A stretch of 64,000 bases of DNA from Strongyloides papillosus (Eukaryota; Nematoda; Chromadorea; Rhabditida; Strongyloididae), in assembly GCA_005656395.1 (NCBI GenBank), contig SRSI01000043.1, positions 620,001 through 684,000 on the forward strand. Direction: 5' to 3'. Position numbers and translations under genes: made by a program. The notes under the pieces are model-generated. The model made no database searches. It was not told where the DNA came from and worked only from the letters and a program-made list of their open reading frames with translations. How positions within the stretch are numbered: the stretch's first letter is position 1; each line of letters begins with the position of its first letter. This document shows, piece after piece, positions 1-11,427 of this stretch.

Positions 1-345
1 ATTGCCTTTATTTGATGAATAATCGCTTAATTAATAATGTTAAGAAATTAAAATTTTTATATACAATCAAAAGTTTCCAGTCTTCTATCTTCCCAAATAT
101 TTTATATGTATATCTCACCATATACAATAAAATTTAACATCTCTCAAATATTGTTGGATAAAATAAGGAGGTCAGGTGTCTCTGAAGATATTTTGTTGAA
201 TAAAAGTGATTTATAAAACATATATTGAATCATCATTCGATAATACATTTTTGACTGTTGATTATAATTTAATTATCTATATTCACTTATTTACATATGT
301 ATATTGATTTTTATTAATAATTTATTTTTTATTTATAATCTATTA

Positions 346-1404
346 ATGGTAAAAAGTTTAGAGATGATTGTTAAACCAAAAACACGTCAAGAAGAAAAGA
401 AATTGAAGAATGGTTTCGAGGAGGATGATAATGAAGATATTGCTTATTTAAATTTGCGTCTCATTATTCCTGTCTTGATAACTTATATTCTCTCTGGTAC
501 ATGTGTTGTATTATCAATTTACCTTGGGATTAGAGAAGATATCTATGATTCTACACCAAAAAATAATCCTAAAGGTGACATTCACTTATTAAAGTATGGG
601 TCATTAAAATATATATGTAAAGAAAATAATCCACCAAAGGCAAATGAAGTGCCATCGTTCTTAAGATTAGTTGAATTAAAAAGTCAAACAAATATGTGGC
701 TTCGGTATGCAGTTATCACTCCATGGATGATAAGGTTTTTTATAACTTACTGTAGTAAAAGATTAATGGACGATCATAAACTGGTAAAAGAAAATGCTTT
801 TGTATCAATGTTAAATTCAATTTTGCCTTATCTAATATTTTTTGAAATTCTCTTTTGTTCATTATTTTCAATTATCACTGTACGTCATGATTTTGGTGAT
901 GTCATGCATATTAGTCTTCATATGTTCGTATATCTAGCGATTATTTATATGATTATCCACTTTTGTCTTTGCACTTTGACATTGCCAAAAGATTTTTATC
1001 CTATTGATATTATATCACTTGCGATAAAATTTATCTCTGGATCATTATTTTGTTATTTTGGGAATACTGTTTTAAATTATCATCTAACATTTATGATTGA
1101 ATTAGGTTGTCACCCATATGGTAAATTTATCTATTGTTTAAATTTATTTTTTTAATTATTTCTAAATAATTTTTTAGTTCCGTATGAAATAGCAGTAAGC
1201 GAATATATAGCAATAGGAGGATATGTTTTATATCACTTTTCTCATGTAACAGAAATTCGAAATATTAGATTCATATGCTTCCCCAGGACCTCTTCTGGTG
1301 AATGCGAACCTATATGTAGTGAAAATTTTTCCAAAGGTGGAAAATACGAATATTGTAGATCATTTGAATTAAGACAAAGACAAATACAAAAAGAAAAATT
1401 TTAA
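346..1404 (+). CDS. PGAP2-like (Frag1/DRAM/Sfk1 family) multi-pass membrane protein
   Basis: Two exons, 346-1120 and 1178-1404, joined across a 57-nt GT-AG intron, give about 333 residues. I start at the first ATG after an AT-rich leader; a second ATG lies six codons on. The protein shows several hydrophobic segments. An early one (VLITYILSGTCVVLSIYLGI) is followed by a hydrophilic loop ending in VPSFLRLVELKSQTNMWLRY. The last exon has the family-like pattern CHPYVPYEIAVSEYIAIGGY followed by HFSHVTEIR, resembling the C-P-Y-x-FA-x-EY ... FH-T segment of PGAP2. PGAP2 family members act in GPI-anchor lipid remodelling in the ER/Golgi; that role is inferred from family resemblance. The lysine-rich C-terminus (QKEKF) could be an ER retrieval signal. 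It could instead be another Frag1/DRAM relative. Confidence 0.72.
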
Positions 1405-2429
1405 TTAAATATTTTCATTTATTTTTTAAATCATTTTATAGTATTAAAATTGTTTATGTATATAAAAGTTTTTAATAAAATATAAAAAATGAAATTTACC
1501 TCAAGTAAGGAAAAACAAACAAAAAATTATTTGACATCTAAATGTCATAAAGGTTTTTAATGAGATAAAAAATGATTGATATTGTTGGTTGAAAAATGTT
1601 TGCTTACTGTATTTCACTTCAATAAGTATCCACTAGAAAGAAGATAATATCCTTAAAAGCTTATTACAAAATTTAAAATAACAATTGATGTCATTATGAT
1701 AAAAAATAAGGAGAAAAGGAGAATAATTTTGTTCCACGGATTCATTTATTTTTCTTTTAAAAATAAAATTTAATAATTCTTATTTCTCAAAGGAAATAAA
1801 TTAAATTGATTATTTGAGAGATGCTTAAAATAATTACTCTACTACCAATTAGGGAGGAAGTTTCCTAAATTATGTGATTTAATTAGTGTATCAATAAATT
1901 TAATTTATATTTTTTGTCTTTTAGAAGTCATAATATAGGGGTAAAAGTATGAAAAAAGGATAAAGTTATGATATGAATATGAAATAAACTTATATTTTTT
2001 CCTAGAAATTTATCAGTAATTATTTTCCTTAATAGTGTAATTTTCTATTAAATTCATATATAACTCCTGAAGCATGACGTTTAACTTTCATTCAAAAATA
2101 AGCTTCCTCTTGTAATTATCCATTCAACTATATTATATATATGCTCATATACTTCTATTTTGAGATATTTAAATAGAGGCAGGTCGTAAATATATATCAA
2201 ATGATTTAATTTTTCTAGTGCTAAGATTTTATATATGAAAAATTGTGATAAACTTTAACAACCTTCTATGCTTTTTGTAATTTTATATTTGTTCTTTGCC
2301 ATAAAAAAAAGAAACGCCCTTCCGTAGAAGGATATAAATTCTTCAAGTTTTTTCGAATTCTTTCAGATCTTTTGTCTCGTATGGTATTTTAATAAAAAAT
2401 TTACTTTAGACTTAAGTTTATCTCTTAAC
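1405..2429. other. Intergenic, no gene seen
   Basis: About 1 kb of very AT-rich sequence with stops in all frames. It must contain the 3' UTR of the PGAP2-like gene and the promoter of the flp-24-like gene. I see no RNA gene or repeat. Confidence 0.6.
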
Positions 2430-2746
2430 ATGAAGAAAACAAATTTTGTCTTTTTTACTATAATTTTTATAACTATGCTTCTTTTTATTATATCCTCAAA
2501 TGCCAAAAGTAATGAGTACGATGATAATCGTTCTTTAAGTGGATCTACTTATAATGATGTATTTTATATTCCAACCTTCAGATATTATAATCCTGTAAGT
2601 TTTGTTTTTTTAAAAAAAATATTTGGCAATTCTTTTTTTAGTATGGAGAGAAAATTTATGATAAAAGAGCACCAAATAAGGCTGATATGATGATTCGTTT
2701 TGGAAAACGCCTCAAACCTTTTGATGCAATAGGAATTGAAATGTAA
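2430..2746 (+). CDS. flp-24: FMRFamide-like neuropeptide precursor, FLP-24 type
   Basis: Exons 2430-2594 and 2642-2746 with a 47-nt intron (GTAAGT...TTTTTTTAG), phase 0, give 89 residues. A hydrophobic N-terminal signal peptide (FFTIIFITMLLFIISSNA) is followed by an acidic spacer. Near the C-terminus is KR-APNKADMMIRFG-KR: dibasic cleavage sites on both sides and a glycine for amidation, predicting a single peptide APNKADMMIRF-amide. The C. elegans FLP-24 peptide is VPSAGDMMVRF-amide, also one copy per precursor, so the DMM(I/V)RFG core identifies the family. It would be processed in dense-core vesicles of neurons and act on a GPCR. A short tail (LKPFDAIGIEM) follows the last KR. Without the intron the reading frame misses the peptide entirely, so simple ORF calling hides it. 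Confidence 0.88.
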
Positions 2747-4414
2747 TATTTTTATTAATTGAAAATTATATAAATTTTCATTATCAAACCGCCAAATCAT
2801 CCATTAAAAATGTATACTTTTGAATAAAAAACAATGTTTGAATCTATAACTCTTCATAAAAATCGAATGTCAAAATATTGTCCCAGAAAAAAAAATGGTA
2901 GCAGTACTCTAAGACAATGAACGTATATATCAAAAAAAATATTAAAACACTTACTTATCCTATCTCCATTGTCTGATTTTTAACAATTAAAAATAAATTA
3001 TCACTAAAGGACCAACTTTTACATTTATTAATTTTAATTAATATTACAGTTAGAGATTTTTAGATAATAAGAAGTGAAATTTTATTGAAAGTACCTTTTA
3101 ATTAAAAATTATCTACTATAAAATGCATTTAAATAATATTCAAAACCACCTTTTATATTATTTGACTTTAAACAAATTTTTTAATAATTTTCTATCTCCA
3201 AAATATTTTGGAGGCAAGTTATTTATATATTCTTCGGTACATATATGTTTATTATAAAAATGGATAGTTTGGTTAAATTTAATTTAATTAAATTTTTTCA
3301 ATACACAAAATATTTGTTTAATTTAAAAAATCTTTTTAATATCGTAAAATAGTGTGACAAGTGTGTTTCATTAATAATAGATTAAAAATCATAGACAAAC
3401 ACGATATACATTGGATTTTTTCATTACATGATTTTCTTTTTTTAATTTTAAATTTAATTTCTATTTTATAACTTTCGGTTTAATATAACTTAATTACTAA
3501 CCAAATATACTCATTTTTATTTTTCTGTAACACAAATAAAGTCTGCATATTGGTTTTAATAAATATTTCCAAATTAATAAGTATAATTTTTTCTCTTCCT
3601 TCTTCCGGAATATTAATATCACAAGATTATAAAAGGAAGTTGATGGTATTTTCTCTATGAAAATTGTTAAGAATAATTTTAGGAAATTATACTAATAGAT
3701 CGCTAAAAATGATTATATTTTTGATCTCATAAATAAGATAATTATTTTGCTACCATAGATAAACAAAATAAAATTTTTGTTAATTTATAAAAATTTAAAA
3801 TACACGTTAAATAAAAAAAACTTGTTTAACATTTGAATATAACTTTCTCCATGTTTACCAAACAAAAAAGAAAATATTTAAATTTTAAAGGATTTTATGT
3901 TTTCATTCTTACTTTATTTTGAAAAATAAATTAAATATAGAATAAATAATTTGTATTGTAAGATATTATAATCATATTAAACCTTGTGTCAACAGATGAT
4001 TTTTATAATATAACATCTGTCCGTCAAAAATAAAAATTATTAAATAAAAAAATTTTAAAATAGTTTTGAATTTTTATGTAGGTGTTTAATAATGCCATAA
4101 CAATAAAAATAATAATCCTATAATGATATAGCTATTAAGTATTATATAAAAAGCTTTTAAAGTTATCACTTATATGTAGAATAAAAGAAAAAAAATTAAT
4201 ATATTGAAATGTTAAACATGAATTTTAAATATTCAACTTATTGGTTATTGCTAACAAATTCGTAAATATTATTTTTAAAGGAAATTTGAAAATAAATTGT
4301 TACTAATTTATGCAATATCATAATCAAAATATGAATTTTTCTACCACTATATTTAAAAATAACATAAAAAAAAATTATTATAAGCACTTCAATTTGTATT
4401 AATTTATCATTCAA
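2747..4414. other. Intergenic, no gene seen
   Basis: About 1.7 kb of AT-rich sequence with no convincing reading frame on either strand, no tRNA and no clear repeat. Confidence 0.6.
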
Positions 4415-4924
4415 ATGTCTTCAATTAACTTATTCAACTGTTTGACACTATTGGTTGTCGTACAAGGAGTTTTATCTCAAGTAGCATTTTTAAAACACCG
4501 TCATCCAAAATATCCTCATGCTAATTACCATCTCTCGCAATTAAAGGTTAGAGAACTGTCACTAAAACATCAAAACAAAAAATTAGCTAGTGATCATGAA
4601 TATCTTCAGAAAAAACTAGAGACTATGAAAGGAGATTTAATTTCAAAGAATGAAACGGCTAAAGATATTGTTGCTGAAGGTAAACAAATAATAGAAAAAA
4701 GTGAAGAGTTGAAGAAAAAGATTAAAGAGCATCACGTTAACGTAGATAAGATGATTGCTGATATTATTACTGAAGAACGTGACCAACCGGAAGTACCGGC
4801 TCTACATAAAAAAGGACCCAAACCTAAAGCTCCACGTAATCCAAAAGCAGGAAAAGTAGGACAATCAGCATCTCAAAAAAGTAAAAGTCCACAAAAATCC
4901 AAACAAACTGGCAGCTATAAGTAA
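4415..4924 (+). CDS. Secreted coiled-coil protein with lysine/proline-rich tail, function unknown
   Basis: Single exon, 169 residues. The first about 21 residues (LFNCLTLLVVVQGVLS) are a likely signal peptide. Residues about 40-125 are heptad-rich and charged (HQNKKLASDHEYLQKKLETM and on), predicting a long alpha-helical coiled coil. The last about 45 residues are basic and low-complexity, with repeated PK and SK pairs (KKGPKPKAPRNPKAGK). There is no transmembrane segment, so secretion or a place in the extracellular matrix is likely. I do not recognise a family. It is flanked by long gene-poor DNA and converges on the delta-COP gene. Confidence 0.7.
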   Translation: MSSINLFNCLTLLVVVQGVLSQVAFLKHRHPKYPHANYHLSQLKVRELSLKHQNKKLASDHEYLQKKLETMKGDLISKNETAKDIVAEGKQIIEKSEELKKKIKEHHVNVDKMIADIITEERDQPEVPALHKKGPKPKAPRNPKAGKVGQSASQKSKSPQKSKQTGSYK

Positions 4925-5448
4925 TGGAGAACTAAACAGACCATAAAAATAGGATGAACTGATAAAAAATAACTAGTCGACCATATTTTTATGTTCATTT
5001 CTAGGATAATTTCTAATAAATTTTATAAAATTAAACAATGTTTTATTTGAATACTAAATACTTTAACTTACAATTACAATAACAAAATACATTACCAGTA
5101 TCTAAAAGACTACCATTGATAATTAGCGATCTCCCTTTAAATTCAATTTTGAAATGAAAATATCTTAAAGATATTCAATTTTTTTCATTAAAGATAGTTT
5201 ACATAATATAAAATTATTAAAACCTTCTATGTAAGGAACTATTTTTTGTTATAATATTTTATTAGCATAAGCCCGAAACAATACCATAAAATGAACTCCA
5301 TACACTTTGAAAATTTTATATATTTTTGTTATATCAAGAAATCTATATAAACAATAAATTATATTACAAATGTTATCATATATAAGCAATAAATAATAAT
5401 TGAGAATGAACCATTTATCATCAAAAAATTTTATATAAAAATTAATTT
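4925..5448. other. Convergent 3' intergenic region
   Basis: It lies between the secreted coiled-coil gene (+) and the truncated delta-COP gene (-). I looked here on the minus strand for the missing mu-homology domain exons of delta-COP and saw only a meaningless AT-rich frame. Confidence 0.6.
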
Positions 5449-6285
5449 TCATTCAACAAAAATTTCATCAGCCTGACTTTTTTTAGCCCCTAATTTAAGT
5501 GCTTTACCACCACCAATACGTGTAGGTGTTGGTTTAACTTTTGGTTCAGGTTTATTTTCTTCAACTGCAACGGGTTGTGTTGATTGAGATGATGAACTGA
5601 TTGATGACATTGTAGAGGTGAATCCACCCCCATGACGTAACATAGCTTGTTTCTTGGCATTCTCAGCCTGTATTCTTTTTAATTCTTTAGCTTTCTCTTT
5701 CATTTTATCTTTAGCAGCCTTCTCCTGACTTGCCTTCAATTGGTTATGTACTCTTTCCTCATGAGAATCCATCTCTGTAAAGGTCCTAATTTGTGCAAGG
5801 TTAACATTCTCCCTATAACCCAAAGCAACGATTTCATCAAAAGCAAAAATAAGATCAAAAGCTTTATCAAATATCTCTTTTTCCTCATTTGAACGACAAT
5901 ACTCTGGAATGACACGTGCAAATAATCTTAATGCCTCTAAATCTTCTAAAATGTTTGATGCTTTAGTTGTTATTAGAACCATATATACATTATCCATTGG
6001 TTGGTAGACATAACGTACTGAATCTGTCTCCACAAAGGTGTGTTGACGTTGATTGTCTAGAAGTATAAATATTTAAGTATATTATATATATTATAAATAG
6101 ACATACTTTCATTGGATCCTACAAGTTTCGGGAATGCATCTAAAAGTCCTTCCATTCTCGACTTAGAGATATCAGTAACAAATTGTCTGCTTACAAGAGC
6201 TAAATGAAAAAATTACTGATAATAAACGTGCAAAAAAAGTACCTTTTCCAGTTTTAGTGATAATTGAAGCAGCAATAAGAACCAT
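5449..6285 (-). CDS. copd-1: Coatomer subunit delta, lacking the C-terminal mu-homology domain
   Basis: Three exons on the minus strand: 6285-6243, 6199-6107 and 6056-5449, phases 1 and 1, about 247 residues. The N-terminal longin-type domain is strongly conserved: it begins MVLIAASIITKTGK, then SRQFVTDISKSRMEGLLDAF, QHTFVETDSVRYVYQPMDN and FDEIVALGYRENVNLAQIRT. A helical linker (KAKELKRIQAENAKKQA) and the conserved GGGFTS and GGKALKLG stretches follow. Delta-COP belongs to the COPI coat, in retrograde Golgi-to-ER transport. Animal delta-COP is about 510 residues. Here the frame ends at ADEIFVE, where homologues read roughly DTFVDKL and continue about 240 residues into the mu-homology domain. 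No such domain is visible downstream. It is either a shortened paralogue or a gene that lost its 3' half. Confidence 0.88.
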
Positions 6286-7022
6286 CTTGGATTTTCAACT
6301 AACACCTAACTTTGAATGAATAGAAAGCTTCAATTTGTTTTACTGTACGTATCAAGCCACGTATATCTAAATTTCGTTATGAGAATATTTCCTCTTGGAA
6401 TATTGATGCCTGGTAGATTTTATCAACATATAAAAATGAAGGTGAGAAAGGTTATTGTTGTTTGTAATTTGCATGAAAAGTGATATTGCAATTGATATTA
6501 ATGATAATGACTATTTACATAGAGAATTCTAGGAACAATAAAATTTCTACTATAAATAAATGATAATTTTTTATTTTTTCAATATACTACCAGTTTAAAA
6601 GTATTCAATATTGTTACAAAATGTTGTAAAGTTTATAACTTCTGTTATGAATTAAAACCATCAATATTTCTTCATGCTTCATTTACTCTCCAACTTCAAA
6701 AATGTACTACCTGTTTAGTATTTAGTTAATTTGTGTAATTTAAAAAATCCCTACGAAGTATAATGATAATTAAATAAAATCTGTTGTAAATGTTTGTTTA
6801 ACGGTCAAAATGCATGGATATTATGTTATATCTCTGATAGTTACACGAGTCTATAAAATATTATCATTAACAAGATAATAGTGACAGGACACAATATTTT
6901 CTTGGAATGGTGTTTTCTCCGCAATAACGCTACCTTTAATTGGCGTACTAATTAGATTAAAATATCTTTCTCCCATGAAATTATATTTTTATTGATGACA
7001 TTACCATATTTTTAGAGTCAAA
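6286..7022. other. Intergenic, divergent promoter region
   Basis: About 740 bases between the delta-COP start (-) and the next plus-strand frame. It should hold the delta-COP promoter. I see no gene or repeat. Confidence 0.55.
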
Positions 7023-7358
7023 ATGCACCCAAAAAACCGACTGGAGATTGTAAATATGAGGCCTACAACAAGCATCGAGTATATTAATATTAAAAATTAT
7101 TCTATCACTCCATTGGGTGGATTTCCAATCATCGAGGAAGAAACACATTCAGAGGTCAATGAATATTTGGAAGAAGGGACTATATATGAATTGGATGACT
7201 TCTCAACTCTTACTTATTCTAATAATGACAGTCCTCCTAATACATTAAAAAAATCAACAAACCCTTTGGTAAATAATAAAAGTTTAGAATATTCCATACC
7301 AGGTATTTTTCTACACAAATTACCCCCAAAATTCCTACATTTTGTTATCGTCATCTAA
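7023..7358 (+). CDS. Hypothetical frame, possibly a 5' exon of the TBC gene
   Basis: 111-codon open frame, acidic in the middle (PIIEEETHSEVNEYLEEGTI). The last residues look non-coding. A donor-like CAG|GTATTT at 7302/7303 would leave phase 1, and an acceptor (TTTTTAAG) at 7740-7741 would join it in frame to the start of the Rab-GAP gene, adding about 95 residues. This is inference: the chance of matching phase is one in three. No homology is recognised. It may be an independent small gene or not coding. Confidence 0.35.
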   Translation: MHPKNRLEIVNMRPTTSIEYINIKNYSITPLGGFPIIEEETHSEVNEYLEEGTIYELDDFSTLTYSNNDSPPNTLKKSTNPLVNNKSLEYSIPGIFLHKLPPKFLHFVIVI

Positions 7359-7746
7359 AGATAGTTTAGTGCATGCAAATAAATGACTTATACATTAACG
7401 GTACTTTGTTTTTACTTTTAGTTTCTACTTTTTTTTATGCGTTAATGCATTTAGTTACATTAAAAATTCATGTATCGTGATAAAAAAATCACTATTCCAC
7501 AGTGTCAATTAGTTATAAAAGATGTCACATTTTTATCACTTTTATATAAGACTAAGTGTAGGAATCTACTTTACGATGCAGTTATCTCGCCATTTCAATC
7601 GTTATCATTTGAGATATTTTTTATATATGCTTTCTGGTGACTTTTATACGAAAAGTGTATTATAGGTTGTTTTTTTTATTTTAATTTTATATATTCTGAA
7701 ACGAATTTTTTTTTGTAGAATTATTATCTTGTGTTTTTAAGGGAAC

Positions 7747-8799
7747 ATGTCAGGGGTTGAAGGAGATGACAAAGAGATATTGGCATTACCACTCACCGAT
7801 AAACATGGATTTATCCGTAAGGATGAAGAAATTACAGAGGAAAACCAACCACCGAAAGGATTATCAGCTGATGTTGTGTTAAGACGTGAAAGGAAATGGT
7901 TAGAAATGATAGATCATTGGAATAGTTATATGGCAGGTAAATTTGATATAATAAAAAGGCGATGTCGAAAGGGGATTCCCGATTCATTAAGAGGAAGAGT
8001 ATGGAAACACTTATGTGGTGCCTATTTTCATATGCATATAGGTAAAAATAAAAATGTCTTCGATATCGTCTCCCAACAATCAGCTGATCCAAAGTACGTT
8101 GATGAGATAGTAAAAGATTTAGATAGGCAATTTCCGGAGCATGAGTTGTTCTCTCGACAAACACCATATGGAAGTAGGGGTAAAGAAGATTTGTTTATCC
8201 TACTGAAGTCATATACTGTCCTCCACCCGGATGATGGGTATTGTCAGGCACAGGCTCCAATTGCTGCAGTATTGTTAATGTATATGCCATTGAAAGATGC
8301 TTTCTATTGCTTTGTCCAAATATGTCATAAATATCTCCCTGGTTATTTTACACGTGATATGGAACAAATAAAGATAGATGGTGAGGTTTTGAAGTATATA
8401 ATGAAAGCAAAATGTCCAAAGATTCATTTTCATATGAAGAAGCATCTAGTTGAACCTAGCATGTATTTGATACAATGGTTTATGTGTGTGTTTTGTAGAA
8501 CGTTGCCGTGGCCTTCTGTTCTTAGGATATGGGATATGTTTTTTTGTGAAGGTATTAAAGTTTTGTTTAAGGTTGCCTTAGTAATTATATCAGAAACATT
8601 TGGAAATAAGAAAGCTCTCGATGAATGTCCTGATCAAGGATCAATTTTGATGAAATTAAAAGAACTTCCAAAAGAATTACTGTCAGAAGATGTACTAATA
8701 AAAAAGGTTTTAGATACTAACCTAGATGAGTATGATTTAGAAAGAGCTCATTATAGAATCATAAAAAATCGAAAGTTAAGAAGTGACACATATGCATAA
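7747..8799 (+). CDS. TBC-domain Rab GTPase-activating protein, TBC1D10/EPI64 type
   Basis: Single exon, 350 residues. The TBC domain covers about residues 70-290. It begins RRCRKGIPDSLRGRVWKHLC and carries the arginine finger motif IVKDLDR (Arg127) and the glutamine finger motif DGYCQAQ (Gln167), so it should be catalytically competent. The blocks QAQAPIAAVLLMYMP, WFMCVFCRTLPW and RIWDMFFCEG match the TBC1D10A-C subgroup closely. These proteins stimulate GTP hydrolysis by Rabs such as Rab35 and Rab27; the exact target here is unknown. The C-terminus stops soon after the TBC domain, without the long tail and PDZ ligand of vertebrate EPI64. The ATG follows TTTTTAAGGGAAC, so the 5' end may be trans-spliced or joined to the frame at 7023. 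Confidence 0.92.
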   Translation: MSGVEGDDKEILALPLTDKHGFIRKDEEITEENQPPKGLSADVVLRRERKWLEMIDHWNSYMAGKFDIIKRRCRKGIPDSLRGRVWKHLCGAYFHMHIGKNKNVFDIVSQQSADPKYVDEIVKDLDRQFPEHELFSRQTPYGSRGKEDLFILLKSYTVLHPDDGYCQAQAPIAAVLLMYMPLKDAFYCFVQICHKYLPGYFTRDMEQIKIDGEVLKYIMKAKCPKIHFHMKKHLVEPSMYLIQWFMCVFCRTLPWPSVLRIWDMFFCEGIKVLFKVALVIISETFGNKKALDECPDQGSILMKLKELPKELLSEDVLIKKVLDTNLDEYDLERAHYRIIKNRKLRSDTYA

Positions 8800-9015
8800 T
8801 TGGAGAATTTATAACAAATAGTAAATTAAATTATATATAAAGGAAAAGATTCAAATTTTATTCAGTTTTGTACATAATATTAACAATTAATAAAAAATAT
8901 AGATATATGTATATGATTATTTTTTTTTAATATTTCTTATCGACCGGATACTTGCAATGGATAATATATAACTTGGTCCTTAATTGCTACTTGAGTGTCA
9001 ATTAAGATGAATCTT

Positions 9016-9796
9016 TTAACGTCGATTCCTTCTATTTCCAATATTTAGGAAACATAAGCATCCACAACAACAGACCATAAAACAGAAGAATAATGCTAAA
9101 ATTGCAGCAATGAAAAATACAATGACAGTTGAAAGTATAAATGTTAGATGATCACAATATTTTTTGCCGTCTTTTTTGAAAAAATTAACAGATCCAATAT
9201 TAGCTGATATCATTTGCAAACCTTAAAAAGAATAAAATAACCTTTTTTATTTTATATAATTAAAACATACCCCATATGAAAAAGATTAGCGAAGCTAAAT
9301 TAAGAATTTTTCCAATAAGAGATAAAGTATAAAGTACTGAGGAGTTACTTTCATTTATGGCAGTCAAAACATTTGGTCCATATAATTTTTTGATTACCAA
9401 TTGAAGGACACTCCTTAACAATAATGTAACACCAAAACATATCAACCATATAGGAATATATTTCTCAATTCTACAATTACCAATATTTAGTGATCCAATA
9501 ATTATCATAGATATAGGAACAATATTAAATAATGATAGGAGTATTGTTACGAGTAATGTATTAACAATAACTCTAAAAACTTTACCAACATAGGTAAAGA
9601 ATCCCTTAGGATCTTCAACCTGCCTAATCTCACCAAAAATCTCAAAATATGATGGTGGTGGGCCGGTTAAACTTTGATCTTCAATAATCCCATTATTAGA
9701 AGGTGTATTGGTATCGATTTGACTATACGGAGGGGGACTTAACATTGTAACATCAATATCAGATACTGGTGGTGCTGTTGGTGTTGGGTTTCCCAT
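9016..9796 (-). CDS. TMEM272-like membrane protein with N-terminal PY motifs
   Basis: Exons 9796-9271 and 9221-9016 joined across a 49-nt intron in phase 1 give 243 residues. The cytosolic N-terminus is proline-rich with two PY-type WW-domain ligands, LSPPPYSQ and GPPPSYFE. About four hydrophobic segments follow. The stretch IGNCRIEKYIPIWLICFGV matches the D/N-C-x-YIPI(Y/W)L signature of TMEM272-like proteins, which are common in nematodes and of unknown role. The tail is Cys-rich then basic (CCCGCLCFLNIGNRRNRR). The PY motifs suggest recruitment of a Nedd4-type ubiquitin ligase (inference). A different open frame continues past the stop; see findings. Confidence 0.8.
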
Positions 9797-10355
9797 ATTT
9801 ATATGAGTCTATAATTAGAAGACAAAATTTATTGATGCTATCTTATCAATAATTTTTTTTAGTAATTGATATGGAACGAAATAATATATAAATAAGAGGT
9901 TGTTAGTAAAAAAAGTTTATTGATTAAAACTAGTGTTTATACATATAGAATAAACAACAAAACATATGGTGTTTATAATAGTTTATGTATTACGTTATTG
10001 ATAAGATATAAAATTAAATTCATATAAAAATCTTTTATTACAAAGTTTAATCAGATAAAAATTAGTACATAAAAGAAATACGAAATAACTTTTCTTTTAC
10101 ATTAAAATAATAAGAGAGAGACAAAATAAAATTAATTTAATCTTCATCTACATGACATCAACGCGAAACTATTCCCTTACCTAAATACTGTCTAATTAAG
10201 CTTTATGTCTACTAGTTATTTTATTTAACCAAATACATTAGCAAAATTCTATCATCTCTTTTCAACTGATTTGTTATAAAAGAAGAATATTAAATATATC
10301 ATCAATCAATGAAATAAATCTATTAAAATAAAAAAATATGACGTGAGAAAAAATA
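9797..10355. other. Intergenic, no gene seen
   Basis: About 560 AT-rich bases between two minus-strand genes. It contains the promoter of the TMEM272-like gene and the 3' UTR of the F-box gene. No RNA gene or repeat is seen. Confidence 0.55.
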
Positions 10356-11427
10356 TTAGGTTAAAATAATCATTAACAAATGAGGTTCCTTTATATTCTC
10401 TAATACTAAAGCAGGTTGTTGATAACCCAAAGATATATTAACTTGACAACATCGCCAATTAGGTCCACATCTTAACAATGGACTGAGGAGAAGTCTTTGT
10501 AAATCATCACAATTAATATTTGTTTTGATCATTGATAGGTGAATGAATGTCTTTGAATGGTATTGGAGATTTTCGCAAAAAGCCACAATTGTTAAAGAAC
10601 TCATGTTTGGACATCCATTTAAATTAAAGTATTCTAGTTTTGTACAGCTCTTAGCTATAGTCATACCAAATTTATCAGTTATCTTAAATGGGTAAACATT
10701 TTTGAGAAAGGAAAAAATAAACTTACGAAGTCACTGTTTGTAAATTCAATGTGAGTGAGGAACTCGAATGATTTTGCTAGTGATCGGAGGAGGAAACTTT
10801 CATTTAATATTTCATCTTCAGGAAATTTACAGTCTTTGAAGACTATTCTTTCCAATTGAAAGATACTCATAAAAGCAAGACACCATGCTTTTATATTATT
10901 GAAATCAATCTCTTCAAAATGTAAATCTTTCAAATTATATCCACATTTGGACAAAATAACTGACAGTGTTTTTTGTGACAAATATGAATCGTTATTCCTA
11001 TTAAGAAGCATATCTTCTATCATTAAACACGACAACCTATCTTTCACATCATCCAAAACTAAATAGAGCATTTCATTATGCTCATTACTGTGAGTTTCAC
11101 ACTGACACATCGATATACATGTATAATACTCATCACGAAACCTAAAAATTTCTTTCTTCTATCAAAACCCATAAATCAAACTTACTTTACGATTGCTGAA
11201 CAGGACGAATCCAGCACCACATGAATCGAGTATGGCCTTGGAATTTCATTCACCAATAATCTCCTCCACGTAGCACAACACAATGAAGCAGAATACTTTG
11301 TTGGTTTATTTAAATATCCAAATACTTTTTTCCATAATTCAACAGGTAATGTTTCTGTCATTGTTGTTGAGTGGGGAAAATTTGTGTACAAATAACTAGG
11401 CAGACTGATGGTGTCTTTCTTTATCAC
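10356..11427 (-). CDS. F-box protein with leucine-rich-repeat-like segment
   Basis: Three exons: 11427-11186, 11141-10727 and 10682-10356, with introns of 44 nt each, giving about 327 residues. The N-terminus carries an F-box, TLPVELWKKVFGYLNKPTKY then CCATWRRLL. An alternative start at MTETLPVE, 21 residues in, is equally possible. The last exon has one clear LRR-type block, CTKLEYFNLNGCPNM, typical of FBXL proteins. F-box proteins link substrates to SCF ubiquitin ligases through Skp1; the substrate is unknown. Nematodes have large F-box families, and I cannot assign orthology. The gene is divergent from mcm-6, sharing about 500 bp upstream. Confidence 0.8.
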
